Part shown: positions 32,961-41,797 of the stretch, one piece after another | How the letters are laid out: every line of letters begins with the position of its first letter | How positions within the stretch are numbered: the first letter of the stretch is position 1 | Origin: Desulfovibrio sp. | GTDB taxonomy: Bacteria > Desulfobacterota > Desulfovibrionia > Desulfovibrionales > Desulfovibrionaceae | Direction of reading: 5' to 3' | DNA: 43,055 nt | NCBI GenBank assembly: GCA_031284485.1 | Contig: JAISZT010000067.1 | Span: 1-43,055, forward strand | Notes under the pieces: model-generated | Seen by the model: only the letters and a program-made list of their open reading frames with translations | Told to the model about the DNA's origin: nothing | Database searches by the model: none | Position numbers and translations under genes: made by a program

Positions 32961-34172
32961 ATGAAAAATGGTTTTATCTTGCGGCAAATCCCCAAGAATA
33001 TCTGGATTCTCGGCATTGTAAGCATGCTGATGGATATTTCCTCTGAAATGATCCACAGCATCCTCCCCTTGTTCATGGTCACGACTTTGGGGATGAGCGC
33101 CTTCTTGGTTGGGTTGATAGAAGGACTGGCGGAAGCAACGGCGTTGATGGTTAGGGTTTTTTCCGGTGCGCTGAGCGACTATATTGGCAAGCGCAAAGGG
33201 TTGACTCTATTTGGTTATGCTTTGGGCGCGTTCAGCAAACCTTTTTTTGCCATGACCACTCTTGGATGGGTTGTGCTTGGGGCAAGGCTCATGGACAGAA
33301 TCGGCAAAGGAATACGCGGCGCTCCACGGGACGCCTTGGTAGCCGACTTGTCCCCGCCCGAATTGCGGGGAGCTTCCTTTGGCTTGCGGCAATCGCTGGA
33401 TACGCTTGGAGCGTTTCTGGGGCCTTTGATTGCGACGGGCCTGATGCTGCTGTTGTCCAATGACTTCAGAATGGTCTTCTGGCTGGCGTTTATCCCGGCT
33501 TTGCTGTCCGTTTTTCTTCTGGTTATCGGCTTGCGCGAGCCTAAAAGACAAAAAGAGCGTATAGTCAAGCTGAGTAATCCTATCCGTTGGGAAAACATCA
33601 AAAGAATGGGGGGTACGTACTGGTGGATTGTCGTCATAGGCGCGGCATTCTCTCTGGCCAGATTCAGTGAGGCATTTCTTGTTCTCAGAGCGCAGCAAAG
33701 CGGCATACCTCTATCTCTTGTGCCGCTGGTCATGGGCGCCATGAATCTTGTGTACGCGGTCTGTGCCTATCCTTTTGGGAAACTGTCGGACAAAATGAGC
33801 CACAATCGGCTGCTGGCGTTCAGCCTTGTGATGCTGTTGTGTGCCGACCTGCTTCTTTCCATTGACGGACATTGGGGCGTCATGCTGGCGGGGGTGGCGT
33901 TGTGGGGAGTTCACATGGGCATGAGCCAAGGGTTGCTGGCGACCATGATAGCGGCGACAGCTCCCGCCGACATGCGCGGCATGTCCTATGGTTTTTTCAA
34001 CCTTGTCAGCGGAGTTGCCATGTTGTTTGCCAGCGTCGTTGCCGGGGGACTGTGGGATGGCTTCGGGGCGGCATACACCTTTTACGCCGGCGCGGGCTTT
34101 TGCGTACTGACGATTGCATTGGTGTCCTGGCATGCGTCACATCCGAAGATCCAGGTTCCGATTTTGTCATAG
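32961..34172 (+). CDS. Major facilitator superfamily transporter
   Basis: This 403-residue protein has about twelve membrane helices. MFS signatures: LSDYIGKRKGLTLFGYALGA between helices 2 and 3, and the ARLMDRIGKGIRGAPRDAL motif after helix 4, which marks a particular subgroup of MFS proteins. A second-half copy of the loop motif appears as FGKLSDKMSHNRLLAFSL. The basic central loop (LREPKRQKERIVKLS) splits the halves. It is almost contiguous with crcB and probably co-transcribed. The substrate is unknown. Confidence 0.9.
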   Translation: MKNGFILRQIPKNIWILGIVSMLMDISSEMIHSILPLFMVTTLGMSAFLVGLIEGLAEATALMVRVFSGALSDYIGKRKGLTLFGYALGAFSKPFFAMTTLGWVVLGARLMDRIGKGIRGAPRDALVADLSPPELRGASFGLRQSLDTLGAFLGPLIATGLMLLLSNDFRMVFWLAFIPALLSVFLLVIGLREPKRQKERIVKLSNPIRWENIKRMGGTYWWIVVIGAAFSLARFSEAFLVLRAQQSGIPLSLVPLVMGAMNLVYAVCAYPFGKLSDKMSHNRLLAFSLVMLLCADLLLSIDGHWGVMLAGVALWGVHMGMSQGLLATMIAATAPADMRGMSYGFFNLVSGVAMLFASVVAGGLWDGFGAAYTFYAGAGFCVLTIALVSWHASHPKIQVPILS

Positions 34173-34203
34173 TGCGACTTTCCGGGTACACAGGCTCCCT
34201 CGC

Positions 34204-34219
34204 TGGTCAAAATTGACCA
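34204..34219. repeat. Perfect 16-bp palindrome between convergent genes
   Basis: TGGTCAA (34204-34210) and TTGACCA (34213-34219) are inverted around AA. It lies in the 72-base gap between the MFS stop and the mqnA stop. No T-run follows on either strand, so a terminator role is uncertain. Confidence 0.4.
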
Positions 34220-34244
34220 ACTGCAGGTCTTGCGGCATTATATT

Positions 34245-35078
34245 TCAATAAAAGCGCAACGGAGGCACTGCGGGAATCATCGCGGCCTCGGCAAGCTTCT
34301 TGTAAAAGAGGCGCAATCCCCGTAATTCTTCCTCACCCAGGCTGTAAACCAGTCCGTCACGATAATACACTTCCAGATCCTCCCTTGAGAGCGGGCAGCC
34401 ATATCCGGTGAGGTTCAGGATCACATCCATATGCGCAAGTCCCCAATCCCGCCCGCGCCGCAGCAGTTCCCCGGGATCACTCGCAAACAGGCCGTTTTCA
34501 ACAGCCTCACGGCTGATAACCCACAAGCCGAAAATAAAAGGCAGTCCCGTCCATTCCCTCCACGCCTCGGCCATATCCAGGCGAAAAGGGTATTCCGGGT
34601 GATTGCGCAAACGTAGCGCTTCGTCCCCGATAGCCAGAAAAGCCGTCGGGGGGGTTGGCGAGTGCAGGGCAGGCGTGACCTGACCGGTGGAAAAACGCGC
34701 GCTTATCCGATACCGGGAGCGTAAAAGCAGGCGCAGCAAGGCGACAGACGTATGCGTTTCACCGCTTATCAGAATTTCCCGTCCTTCCAGCCGCTCAACA
34801 GGCAACCTGGAAAGCAGAAGTACGCTCATAACCGGACCGCGCGACCCAATGGAAAGATTTTTTACCAGATAGTAGCGTTCGGGCCGACTTGCGTATTCAA
34901 AACAGGATGTTGAGGAAATGTGCAGATCCCCTCTGGCCATCATGTTGTTGAGCAGTGCCGGAGGGCCGGACACAATCTCAAAGTCGTGCGGCAGGATGCC
35001 GGATTCGAGGGGGTAATAAACGGGCAACACATTGAGGTAGCCTATGCGCCCCATGCGCAGGACAGGAGAAACGCTCAT
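34245..35078 (-). CDS. mqnA: Chorismate dehydratase MqnA (futalosine pathway)
   Basis: This 277-residue protein has a periplasmic-binding-protein-like fold used as an enzyme: MqnA converts chorismate to 3-enolpyruvylbenzoate, the first step of the futalosine menaquinone route. Typical segments are RMGRIGYLNVLPVYYPLE, the GPPALLNNMMARGDLHIS region with ISSTSCFEYA, LLISRLP-type and GLPFIFGLWVISRE. Its start overlaps the glk stop by 4 bases (ATGA). The other mqn genes are not in the window. Use of menaquinone agrees with the respiratory genes nearby. Confidence 0.93.
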   Translation of the reverse strand: MSVSPVLRMGRIGYLNVLPVYYPLESGILPHDFEIVSGPPALLNNMMARGDLHISSTSCFEYASRPERYYLVKNLSIGSRGPVMSVLLLSRLPVERLEGREILISGETHTSVALLRLLLRSRYRISARFSTGQVTPALHSPTPPTAFLAIGDEALRLRNHPEYPFRLDMAEAWREWTGLPFIFGLWVISREAVENGLFASDPGELLRRGRDWGLAHMDVILNLTGYGCPLSREDLEVYYRDGLVYSLGEEELRGLRLFYKKLAEAAMIPAVPPLRFY

Positions 35079-36040
35079 GCCGATCCTTCCAGCAGATCAA
35101 GCCCGGCGCGGGCAGCGCCCCACAATCCGCTGTTCCTGTCCTCAATCAGATAGACCGGCACTTCGGAAATGAGCGTCTGCTCCGACGCGTACAATTCGCG
35201 CAAAAAATACCCGCTCGTCACGCACAGGGGATCACCGGCGGCTATGCCGCCCGCTATCCACAAGCCCTCTGTGCAGAGAGTTGTCAGAATCCAGTTACGG
35301 CAAGCGCGAGCGTAAAAACGCGAAAACCAGCGTAGCGTCGGGGTATCTGAACGCAGCGCTCTTTTGCCGATTTCACGCGCTCCAAGGCTTTCGCCGGCAA
35401 GATAGCGGTGCAGTAGCGCAAGCCCCCTGCCGCTCAAAATATCCTCGGCCCGCGCGAAATCGCAACCCCTTTCCCGACGGACAAACTCATGAAAGGCATG
35501 TTCCTCCTCCCCCACAAAAGGGAAGCCGGCGTGCCCGCCTTCAGAAGATACAGGCGTCAGCGCTCCATGCCGTTTGTCGCGTAAAAGCAAGGCCATGCCC
35601 AATCCGGTGCCCGCGCCAATCACGCCGCAATGTCCGGTATTTTTCCGCTGTTTTGGTGGAATCCGCGGCGTTATGCGGCGCGCCTTCCGCCCGATTTCCG
35701 TGACACAGGCATACGCCTGAGCCGCAAAATCATTGATGACAAGCGCGCGCGCAATGCCTTGGCGGGCGGCGGCATCCGTAAGATCCACCTGCAACGCGGC
35801 ATTCGTCAGTTTACCGCGGTGGCCCGCCACCGATCCGGCCACGGCCGCCACAAGGGCGTCGGCCATAGCCGGAATCGTGTCCAATTCCCGGAACATGGCG
35901 GCAAGAAGCGTCTGCGTATCCGCGACGTCTTTTGTGGAAATCCAGACGGCGCGATCAAGCGCAAGTGATCCGTCATCCAGGCTGAAGCGGGCTAAACGGC
36001 AGTTTGTCCCGCCAATGTCGGCCACGAGAATGCATCCCAT
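35075..36040 (-). CDS. glk: Glucokinase (ROK-independent, Glk family)
   Basis: This 321-residue enzyme phosphorylates glucose with ATP. The N-terminal phosphate-binding loop is VADIGGTNCRLARFS, then VINDFAAQAYAC with the catalytic Asp, VIGAGTGLGMALL, SEGGHAGFPF and the GRGLALLHRYL segment. The C-terminal GLWIAGGIAAGD is also family-typical. It sits between hldE (9 bases) and mqnA (4-base overlap), so it may supply hexose phosphate for envelope sugars rather than for catabolism. Confidence 0.93.
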   Translation of the reverse strand: MGCILVADIGGTNCRLARFSLDDGSLALDRAVWISTKDVADTQTLLAAMFRELDTIPAMADALVAAVAGSVAGHRGKLTNAALQVDLTDAAARQGIARALVINDFAAQAYACVTEIGRKARRITPRIPPKQRKNTGHCGVIGAGTGLGMALLLRDKRHGALTPVSSEGGHAGFPFVGEEEHAFHEFVRRERGCDFARAEDILSGRGLALLHRYLAGESLGAREIGKRALRSDTPTLRWFSRFYARACRNWILTTLCTEGLWIAGGIAAGDPLCVTSGYFLRELYASEQTLISEVPVYLIEDRNSGLWGAARAGLDLLEGSA

Positions 36041-36049
36041 GGGTAGTCC

Positions 36050-37486
36050 TCAATTGCTCATTTTACGCACAAGCCCCGTCGTGCTGCATCCTTCAGTCAA
36101 GTAGGCCAGATACACGCGGCCGCCGTAGCTCCGCACAAAATCGGCCCCGACAACATTCTGCTCGGCATAATCGCTGCCTTTGACCAGCACGTCCGGTTTT
36201 ACGTCGTGTATCAGGTTCAAAGGTGTGTCCTCGTCAAACAACGCTACCGCGTCAACCCCCTGCAGGGCCGCGATGAGCAGCGTGCGGCTCTGTTCATTCT
36301 GGATCGGGCGTGTCGACCCTTTAAGGCGGCGCACGGAAACGTCGGAATTCAGCGCCACCACCACCCTGTCCCCCTGGGCCGCGCACTGGCGGATCAGAGA
36401 AATATGGCCGGGATGCAGCAGATCAAAGCAGCCGTTTGTAAACACAATGCTTTCATCGGCCCGCCGCCACTCTTCAATTTTTTTCAAAAGATCCGCAGTC
36501 TCGTATAATTTCGGATTGTCGGAATTATCACGCAGAGCCTGATTGAGCTCGACCAGCGACACCGGCGCTGCGCCCACCTTGCCCACGGCCACGCCTGCGG
36601 CGATATTGGCAATGCGCGCGGCTTCGTCCCAGGCAAGGCCTTTGGCCACACAGGCCGCGAGAGAAGCGATAACGGTATCGCCTGCCCCGGAAACGTCGGC
36701 TACCTCGCGCGTGACATTGCGTACGTAGCGCGGCGCGACGCCCGGCTCAAAAAGCGCCATGCCCCTGGCGCCGCGTGTGAGCAGAAGGCGCTCGAAACCA
36801 TACTCGCCGCACAGGTTTGACGCCAGTTCTTCACGCGTCGGCCCGTCAAATTCCGCAGTCGCTTCCCGGCCACAGGCAACGGCAAATTCCGCGCTGTTGG
36901 GCGTAACGCACTGTGCCCCGGCATAACGTGACCATTGCCCCCCCTTGGGATCCACAAGCACAGGAACGCCTTTTCCGCGCGTCTGCCCAATGGCGAAGGC
37001 GCACAGACCGGCGTTGCCCGGCAATGACGCGAGAACGCCCTTGGCATAGTCGGAAAGAACTACAACCTGACAGACGGGCAGGAATTCCAGAAAATTCCGG
37101 CACAAATATTCATACTCATTCGGGCGCGGCGGATCCGTCTGCTCTTCATCCAGCCGTAGCAACTGTTGCCCCTGGGCAAGTATCCTTGTCTTGCATGTCG
37201 AACGCCGCGCAGGGGACGACACCAGTCCGTCGCCAATGCCCACCAGTTCCCGACGTAAATTTTCGCCCGCGTCATCCTGACCGACAAGTCCCACAAGATC
37301 AACAGCCGCCCCAAGCCCTGCCAGATTGCGCGCCACATTCGCCGCGCCGCCGGGAACAGCCCATTTATTGGCCACATTGGCCACCGGCACGGGCGCTTCG
37401 GGCGAAATTCGGCTCACGCGGCTTACGATGTATTGATCAAGCATCACATCACCCACAACAAGCACACGCACCCCGGTAAAGTTCAT
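36050..37486 (-). CDS. hldE: Bifunctional heptose-7-phosphate kinase / heptose-1-phosphate adenylyltransferase
   Basis: This 478-residue protein makes ADP-heptose precursor for LPS inner core. The N-terminal PfkB-type kinase (about 1-315) has VLVVGDVMLDQY, GGAANVARNLAGLG, the ANVARN-type sugar site and the anion-hole VSGAGDTVIASLAA. The C-terminal cytidylyltransferase-like domain (about 340-478) has VFTNGCFDLLHPGHISLI, NSDVSVRRLKG and the LVKGSDYAEQNVVGAD tail. The fused form is as in E. coli HldE. The neighbours are the ABC transporter and glycosyltransferase genes upstream, which fits LPS or lipid-linked sugar assembly. Confidence 0.97.
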   Translation of the reverse strand: MNFTGVRVLVVGDVMLDQYIVSRVSRISPEAPVPVANVANKWAVPGGAANVARNLAGLGAAVDLVGLVGQDDAGENLRRELVGIGDGLVSSPARRSTCKTRILAQGQQLLRLDEEQTDPPRPNEYEYLCRNFLEFLPVCQVVVLSDYAKGVLASLPGNAGLCAFAIGQTRGKGVPVLVDPKGGQWSRYAGAQCVTPNSAEFAVACGREATAEFDGPTREELASNLCGEYGFERLLLTRGARGMALFEPGVAPRYVRNVTREVADVSGAGDTVIASLAACVAKGLAWDEAARIANIAAGVAVGKVGAAPVSLVELNQALRDNSDNPKLYETADLLKKIEEWRRADESIVFTNGCFDLLHPGHISLIRQCAAQGDRVVVALNSDVSVRRLKGSTRPIQNEQSRTLLIAALQGVDAVALFDEDTPLNLIHDVKPDVLVKGSDYAEQNVVGADFVRSYGGRVYLAYLTEGCSTTGLVRKMSN

Positions 37487-37523
37487 AAATCATCCTTCTG
37501 GCGAACTCATCGTCCATGTACGG

Positions 37524-38891
37524 CTACCGTAAAAATCCCTGCAATCGTTCAGCCGATTCAGTAACATCACGAAAATACAAAAATTTATCATGGGACATAT
37601 CGGGAAGAAATTTGCACAGGGCCGCGCGCGCCGATTCCGTATCACAGCGCACAAAAGCCGCCGAACCGGCTTTTACGGACAGGCTGTCGTCAGGGCGGAC
37701 AAGGTCTGAATCCCTCACGACAAAAGCGAAAGGCACATCCAAAAGCCGTGCGGCCACAAAACACGCGTCCGACAATACCCCGCTGTCTGTGGCGTAAAAA
37801 TACCCGATATTTTCCTCTTTTCCCCATCTGTCAAGCGCCAGCCCCACGGCAAAGGCACGCAGACGGCGCAGCAGACCGCCCGCCTTGCGCCCCGGTTCCG
37901 CAGCCTCCCGCCACATATCCCGAACACAGGACGACGCGTCGCGCAGTTGCCGGAAAAAAAGCAGCAGGCCGGAAAAAAACTGCCGGATTCCAATGACGCG
38001 CACGGCCAAGGGCAGGGTATAGTCTTCGGGATTTTTCAGAAAACTGCTGCCGTGCATGGCATAGATACGTGAAAGAAGCCCTTTTTCATACAGACTTTTT
38101 GTTTCTTCCAGCAGGCCCGGTTCCGAAACATCGGAGAAGCGTTCCGTCACAAGCGCACCTCTGGGCATACCCGGTTCACCCGGATTGTCAGGTGTTACAT
38201 TCACCACGGCAGCCAACTCGCGGCGTCGGCAGTTCAGAATCCCGTCCTCCAGCGTGTAGATGCTGTCACAGAATTCGGCCATTTTGGGGTCGTGCGTCAC
38301 CATTACCGCGGCCACACCGCTCGAATGACACAAGGTACGAAAGTTCTCCATAATCAAACGGCTGGTGACGGCGTCCAGCGCGCCTGTCGGCTCGTCCGCC
38401 AGCAAAATTCGCGGGTTGTTCACCATGGCTCTGGCAATGGCGGCACGTTGCTGTTCGCCCCCCGAAAGGCGATTGCTGCGGTAATGTACCCTGGCCGAAA
38501 GTCGCACGAGATCAAGCGCCCGGATAACCCTTTCCCAACGCTCCTGCGGAGGAATACCTTCATAAATAAGTGGAAATTCAACATTTTCAAACACAGTGGA
38601 GTGGTCAAAAAGATTGCTGGACTGCATGACAAAGCCTATGTTTCCACGCCGGAACGCTGCCGTCTGATCACGATCAAGCATTGACACGTCGGTGCCGAGA
38701 ATTTCCAGCCGCCCATCATCCGGCGCATGCAGCATGCCCAGAATATGCAACATGGTAGATTTTCCGCAGCCGGACGGCCCCATAACAGCGACCATTTCAC
38801 CCGCTTCCACTTCCATGCTCACGCCGCGCAACACCGGATCAAACCCGGCGTAACATTTGTATATATCTTTGGCTATAACAACTGGCGGCAT
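37524..38891 (-). CDS. ABC transporter ATPase (MacB/LolD type) fused to a glycosyltransferase-like domain
   Basis: This is a 455-residue protein. Residues 1-225 are a complete ABC ATPase: Walker A GPSGCGKST (38-46), Q-loop Gln90, signature LSGGEQQ (142-148), Walker B ILLADEP (162-168), H-loop His200. The usual LolD/MacB ATPase ends about there. The extra 220 residues begin RFSDVSEPGLLEETKSLYEKG (about 251-271) and later have GYFYATDSGVLSDACFVAARLLDVPFAF, which resembles the N-terminal lobe of WcaL-type GT4 glycosyltransferases; the donor-binding C-terminal lobe is missing. I chose the ATG at 38891 just after the permease stop (7-base gap) with AGG upstream. It probably exports or extracts an envelope lipid or lipoprotein; the role of the extension is unknown. 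Confidence 0.88.
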   Translation of the reverse strand: MPPVVIAKDIYKCYAGFDPVLRGVSMEVEAGEMVAVMGPSGCGKSTMLHILGMLHAPDDGRLEILGTDVSMLDRDQTAAFRRGNIGFVMQSSNLFDHSTVFENVEFPLIYEGIPPQERWERVIRALDLVRLSARVHYRSNRLSGGEQQRAAIARAMVNNPRILLADEPTGALDAVTSRLIMENFRTLCHSSGVAAVMVTHDPKMAEFCDSIYTLEDGILNCRRRELAAVVNVTPDNPGEPGMPRGALVTERFSDVSEPGLLEETKSLYEKGLLSRIYAMHGSSFLKNPEDYTLPLAVRVIGIRQFFSGLLLFFRQLRDASSCVRDMWREAAEPGRKAGGLLRRLRAFAVGLALDRWGKEENIGYFYATDSGVLSDACFVAARLLDVPFAFVVRDSDLVRPDDSLSVKAGSAAFVRCDTESARAALCKFLPDMSHDKFLYFRDVTESAERLQGFLR

Positions 38892-38898
38892 AGGGTAC

Positions 38899-40089
38899 CT
38901 ATTCAAAACGCAGTGCGGAAACAACATCCATACGGCTGGCCTGGATAGCCGGGTACAACCCGCCCCCCACCCCTATGATGGCGGAAAAGACAATGCTCCC
39001 CAGACTGCTGCTGAACAGCAGGGCATAGGAAAAACCCGTGCCAAGCGCCCAAGCGCCCAAGGCCACGAGAAAAGTGCCGGTCACGATTCCAAAAACTCCT
39101 CCGGCCACGGCCTTGCAGAGGGCCTCAGCCAGAAATTGGGCCATAATGTCGGCATCGGAGCCGCCCATTGCCTTTTTAAGCCCCACTTCACGCGTGCGGG
39201 CGCGCACAGCGGCAAATGTGCCGTGCCAGATGCCAAAACCGCCCAGCATGAGTGAAGCGGCAATGCCAAGCCACAGCAGAGCTTCAACCCACATAAACGT
39301 GCTCTTGATGCGCTTGAGCTGATCTTCCTGGGTGAAAGTGACCAGATAGGGGGCGGACTGGTGCTCACGCACAACATCGGGGATGAGCCGGATAAGCGGC
39401 GCCACATCCTCCCAACCAATCGCGCGCACAAAAAGCCGCGTTATCTTGCCGTCTCCCCAGTTTCTGTCAATCATGGTGGAGTACGGCAAAAAACCACCCT
39501 TGCCCCATTCCCCGATCATAACGCCGCTGATCACGCCAACCACCTCGAACACATCTTTATCCAAAAAAAGCAAACGACCAACAGCTTCTTCGGGACTGCC
39601 GAAAAGATCCTTTGCCGCGTCGCGTCCCAACATGCACACTCTGCGGCGCTGCTCAATATCTTCATCCCCGAAAAACCGGCCGGCCGTCAGATCCACGGAA
39701 AACACCGCCGGGTAATACTGGTCTATACCGATGAAAGACATATTCAGGGAACGTTCGCCTTCGCCGCGCAGTGAAAAATTTTTGTTCCCCCACACATTGC
39801 GGCTCACAAGGCCAACGCCCGGCAATGTGCGCAGGGCGTCAACCGTCGCGGGAAAAAATTCGCGTATCGGCTGGCCGGGATACTGACGGTCGTCCATAAA
39901 CACGCGGATGACGTTGACCCCGCCCATGAGCACCATATCCTGCCCGACCTTATACCGGATTTCGCGGCCCAGCACCGAGAGAACAATAAAGGCAGTAATG
40001 CCCAGAGCGATTGATAAAATCACCCCGAAGCCGCGTTGCCGCACAACCTGCCGGAGGCTGACGCGAAAAAGATCAGACATGGCAATCAT
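38899..40089 (-). CDS. MacB/FtsX-type ABC transporter permease
   Basis: This 396-residue protein has one N-terminal membrane helix (VILSIALGITAFIVLSVLG), a long periplasmic MacB-type core domain (about residues 45-270) and three C-terminal helices. The signature VRARTREVGLKKAMGGSDADI before helix 3 and the C-terminal YPAIQASRMDVVSALRFE are hallmarks of the MacB/LolCE/FtsX family. It precedes the ATPase gene by 7 bases. These transporters do not move solutes through the membrane but drive periplasmic or lipoprotein steps. The start could also be the internal Met at 40080; neither has a clear ribosome site. Confidence 0.92.
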   Translation of the reverse strand: MIAMSDLFRVSLRQVVRQRGFGVILSIALGITAFIVLSVLGREIRYKVGQDMVLMGGVNVIRVFMDDRQYPGQPIREFFPATVDALRTLPGVGLVSRNVWGNKNFSLRGEGERSLNMSFIGIDQYYPAVFSVDLTAGRFFGDEDIEQRRRVCMLGRDAAKDLFGSPEEAVGRLLFLDKDVFEVVGVISGVMIGEWGKGGFLPYSTMIDRNWGDGKITRLFVRAIGWEDVAPLIRLIPDVVREHQSAPYLVTFTQEDQLKRIKSTFMWVEALLWLGIAASLMLGGFGIWHGTFAAVRARTREVGLKKAMGGSDADIMAQFLAEALCKAVAGGVFGIVTGTFLVALGAWALGTGFSYALLFSSSLGSIVFSAIIGVGGGLYPAIQASRMDVVSALRFE

Positions 40090-40167
40090 GATTTATATGT
40101 ACGCCGCGGCGGAATGCATGTCAAAATCCCGAATTGACAGAATGCCGTGTCAAATTGCTCTTTTTGA

Positions 40168-41343
40168 TCATAAAGGCTTCATCCCGAGCACTTGTCCTCC
40201 CTCACCCACAGTGTAGGCGATGCCGTGCCAGACAATGCCTTCGGCGGTCAGACCGCGCAGGCACACAAAAGCGAACATGCCCGTTGCGCAGGCAAAGGCC
40301 GGCAACAAACGGGGCAAGGGCAGCGCCACAGCGAAAAAATTCCGCCAGGAGTTCAGCACCGCCGACAGCGCCGCAAGATAGGCCAGGGCCGCCGCCACTG
40401 CCCCTCCGCTGCCGATATTCAGCAAACCGCCGCACAGAGCCGTCGCGGCGAGCACAACAGGCAGAAACATAAGCAGAGCGAACGCGCACAAAAAAGGCCA
40501 TTGTCCCGGAACGCAAAACTTGAGGAAAAGCACTTGCCGCTCCATCCATGCCCGCCAGACCGGCAAAGCATGCGCGGACGCATCGGTGCGCAGCAACGCG
40601 CCGGGACACAACCGGATACGTATGCCTTGACGCGACAGAATCCCGGTCAATGAGCAATCGTCCACGACATTGCGCGACCAGAGTTCCGCAACCCCGTGCT
40701 GTATAAAAGCGCCGCGGCTCACGGCCATGGCCCCGCCCCAGAGTTGGGTGAACAGGGGCACGGCCTGCAGCAGACGCATCAGCAGAACGCAGAGAGCGTA
40801 AGAGAGCGTGACGCACCGTCGATCACGGGGGGCAACCATGTGGTAGCCGGTTGTAATCGCCGCCGTGCCGCGAGCAAGCGGCCCGACAAGATGTCTGATG
40901 AAATCGGGATCGGCAAAATGCGTGCTGTCGCTGAAAACATACACATCCGCTCCGTCGCCGACAGCCGCGACGCCACGCAGGCTGTTGTGGTTTTTCTGCC
41001 CGCAATTCCTGGCCTGCCCCGCCACCACATGGCGCAACACAGGATGCTCCTTTTGCAGATCGCGTATCAGTCCGGCCGCCGGTTCTTCTTCCGTCGCCGT
41101 GACAAATACCGGCGTCAATCCTGGATAATCCTGGCAAAGAAGGCTTTTAAGAGCTTCAGTCATGCGCGGACGCGTACCGGCCACAGGAACGATCAACGCG
41201 GTTCTCGGCCATTTGTTCTCCGGAACGGCAAAATTCGCCTCCCTGTCTTCCAGTTCCCTGTTTGTCAGTGATTGTCCGACGCGAGTCAAAAAATATAAAA
41301 AACAGCACTGCGCTATGGCTGACAACAGCAATGCCAGAGCCAT
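40168..41343 (-). CDS. Membrane glycosyltransferase, GT21/GT2-like (ceramide glucosyltransferase or HpnI type)
   Basis: This 391-residue protein has an N-terminal membrane anchor, a GT-A catalytic domain and several C-terminal helices. Motifs match the processive GT2/GT21 group: nucleotide site TALIVPVAGTRPRM, VYVFSDSTHFADPDF (DxD-like), NVVDDCSLTGIL (acceptor Asp) and RQVLFLKFC in place of the QxxRW motif. GT21 enzymes glycosylate ceramide-like lipids, and HpnI acts on hopanoid or similar lipids. The gene is 78 bases before the permease gene and 37 bases after the small exported protein. The acceptor is unknown. Confidence 0.85.
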   Translation of the reverse strand: MALALLLSAIAQCCFLYFLTRVGQSLTNRELEDREANFAVPENKWPRTALIVPVAGTRPRMTEALKSLLCQDYPGLTPVFVTATEEEPAAGLIRDLQKEHPVLRHVVAGQARNCGQKNHNSLRGVAAVGDGADVYVFSDSTHFADPDFIRHLVGPLARGTAAITTGYHMVAPRDRRCVTLSYALCVLLMRLLQAVPLFTQLWGGAMAVSRGAFIQHGVAELWSRNVVDDCSLTGILSRQGIRIRLCPGALLRTDASAHALPVWRAWMERQVLFLKFCVPGQWPFLCAFALLMFLPVVLAATALCGGLLNIGSGGAVAAALAYLAALSAVLNSWRNFFAVALPLPRLLPAFACATGMFAFVCLRGLTAEGIVWHGIAYTVGEGGQVLGMKPL

Positions 41344-41380
41344 ATGTTCTCCTCAAAAAAAAATTTCTGCGTGCACGTTC

Positions 41381-41797
41381 TTATTCCCGTAATGGGGCGC
41401 AATCTTCCGGCGCAAGGCGCGCGTCATGGTGCCGCACTCCGTCAAGAGCAATTTTTCTGCCGCTTTTCAGGACAATCTCGCCCTCAACCTTTTTCGCGGA
41501 CACCAGACGCCATCTGAACGTTTGCCCGGAAGAATGCGCGGCGTTTACTTCATTATCTTTTACCGTGCCAAAAAAGTGATACACGTCCACATCGCCTTTT
41601 CTGGTGCGCAGGTGCATAACGCCGCGCACCTTGCCTTCGGATGAAAAGCATATTCCTATCCGGTAGGTGGAAGTGTAGATCGTCCCCGTCCACAGTTCGG
41701 CGACCTCAACGGGCGCAGCAAACACAGTACGTTGTATCCCCGCGGACAACAACACCAAAAGTCCGCCTGCAAGCAGGGCGCGCGCCGATAACGTCAT
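41381..41797 (-). CDS. Small exported protein between two glycosyltransferase genes
   Basis: This 138-residue protein begins with a Sec signal (MTLSARALLAGGLLVLLSAG, likely cut near VFAAPV). The mature part is beta-rich (WTGTIYTSTYRIGICF, VRGVMHLRTRKGDVDVYHFFGTV) with two Cys. I chose the ATG at 41797 because it forms an ATGA overlap with the upstream gene's stop, typical of coupled genes; the ATG at 41809 has no ribosome site. I do not recognise the family. Position suggests a periplasmic helper for lipid or glycan assembly. Confidence 0.72.
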   Translation of the reverse strand: MTLSARALLAGGLLVLLSAGIQRTVFAAPVEVAELWTGTIYTSTYRIGICFSSEGKVRGVMHLRTRKGDVDVYHFFGTVKDNEVNAAHSSGQTFRWRLVSAKKVEGEIVLKSGRKIALDGVRHHDARLAPEDCAPLRE

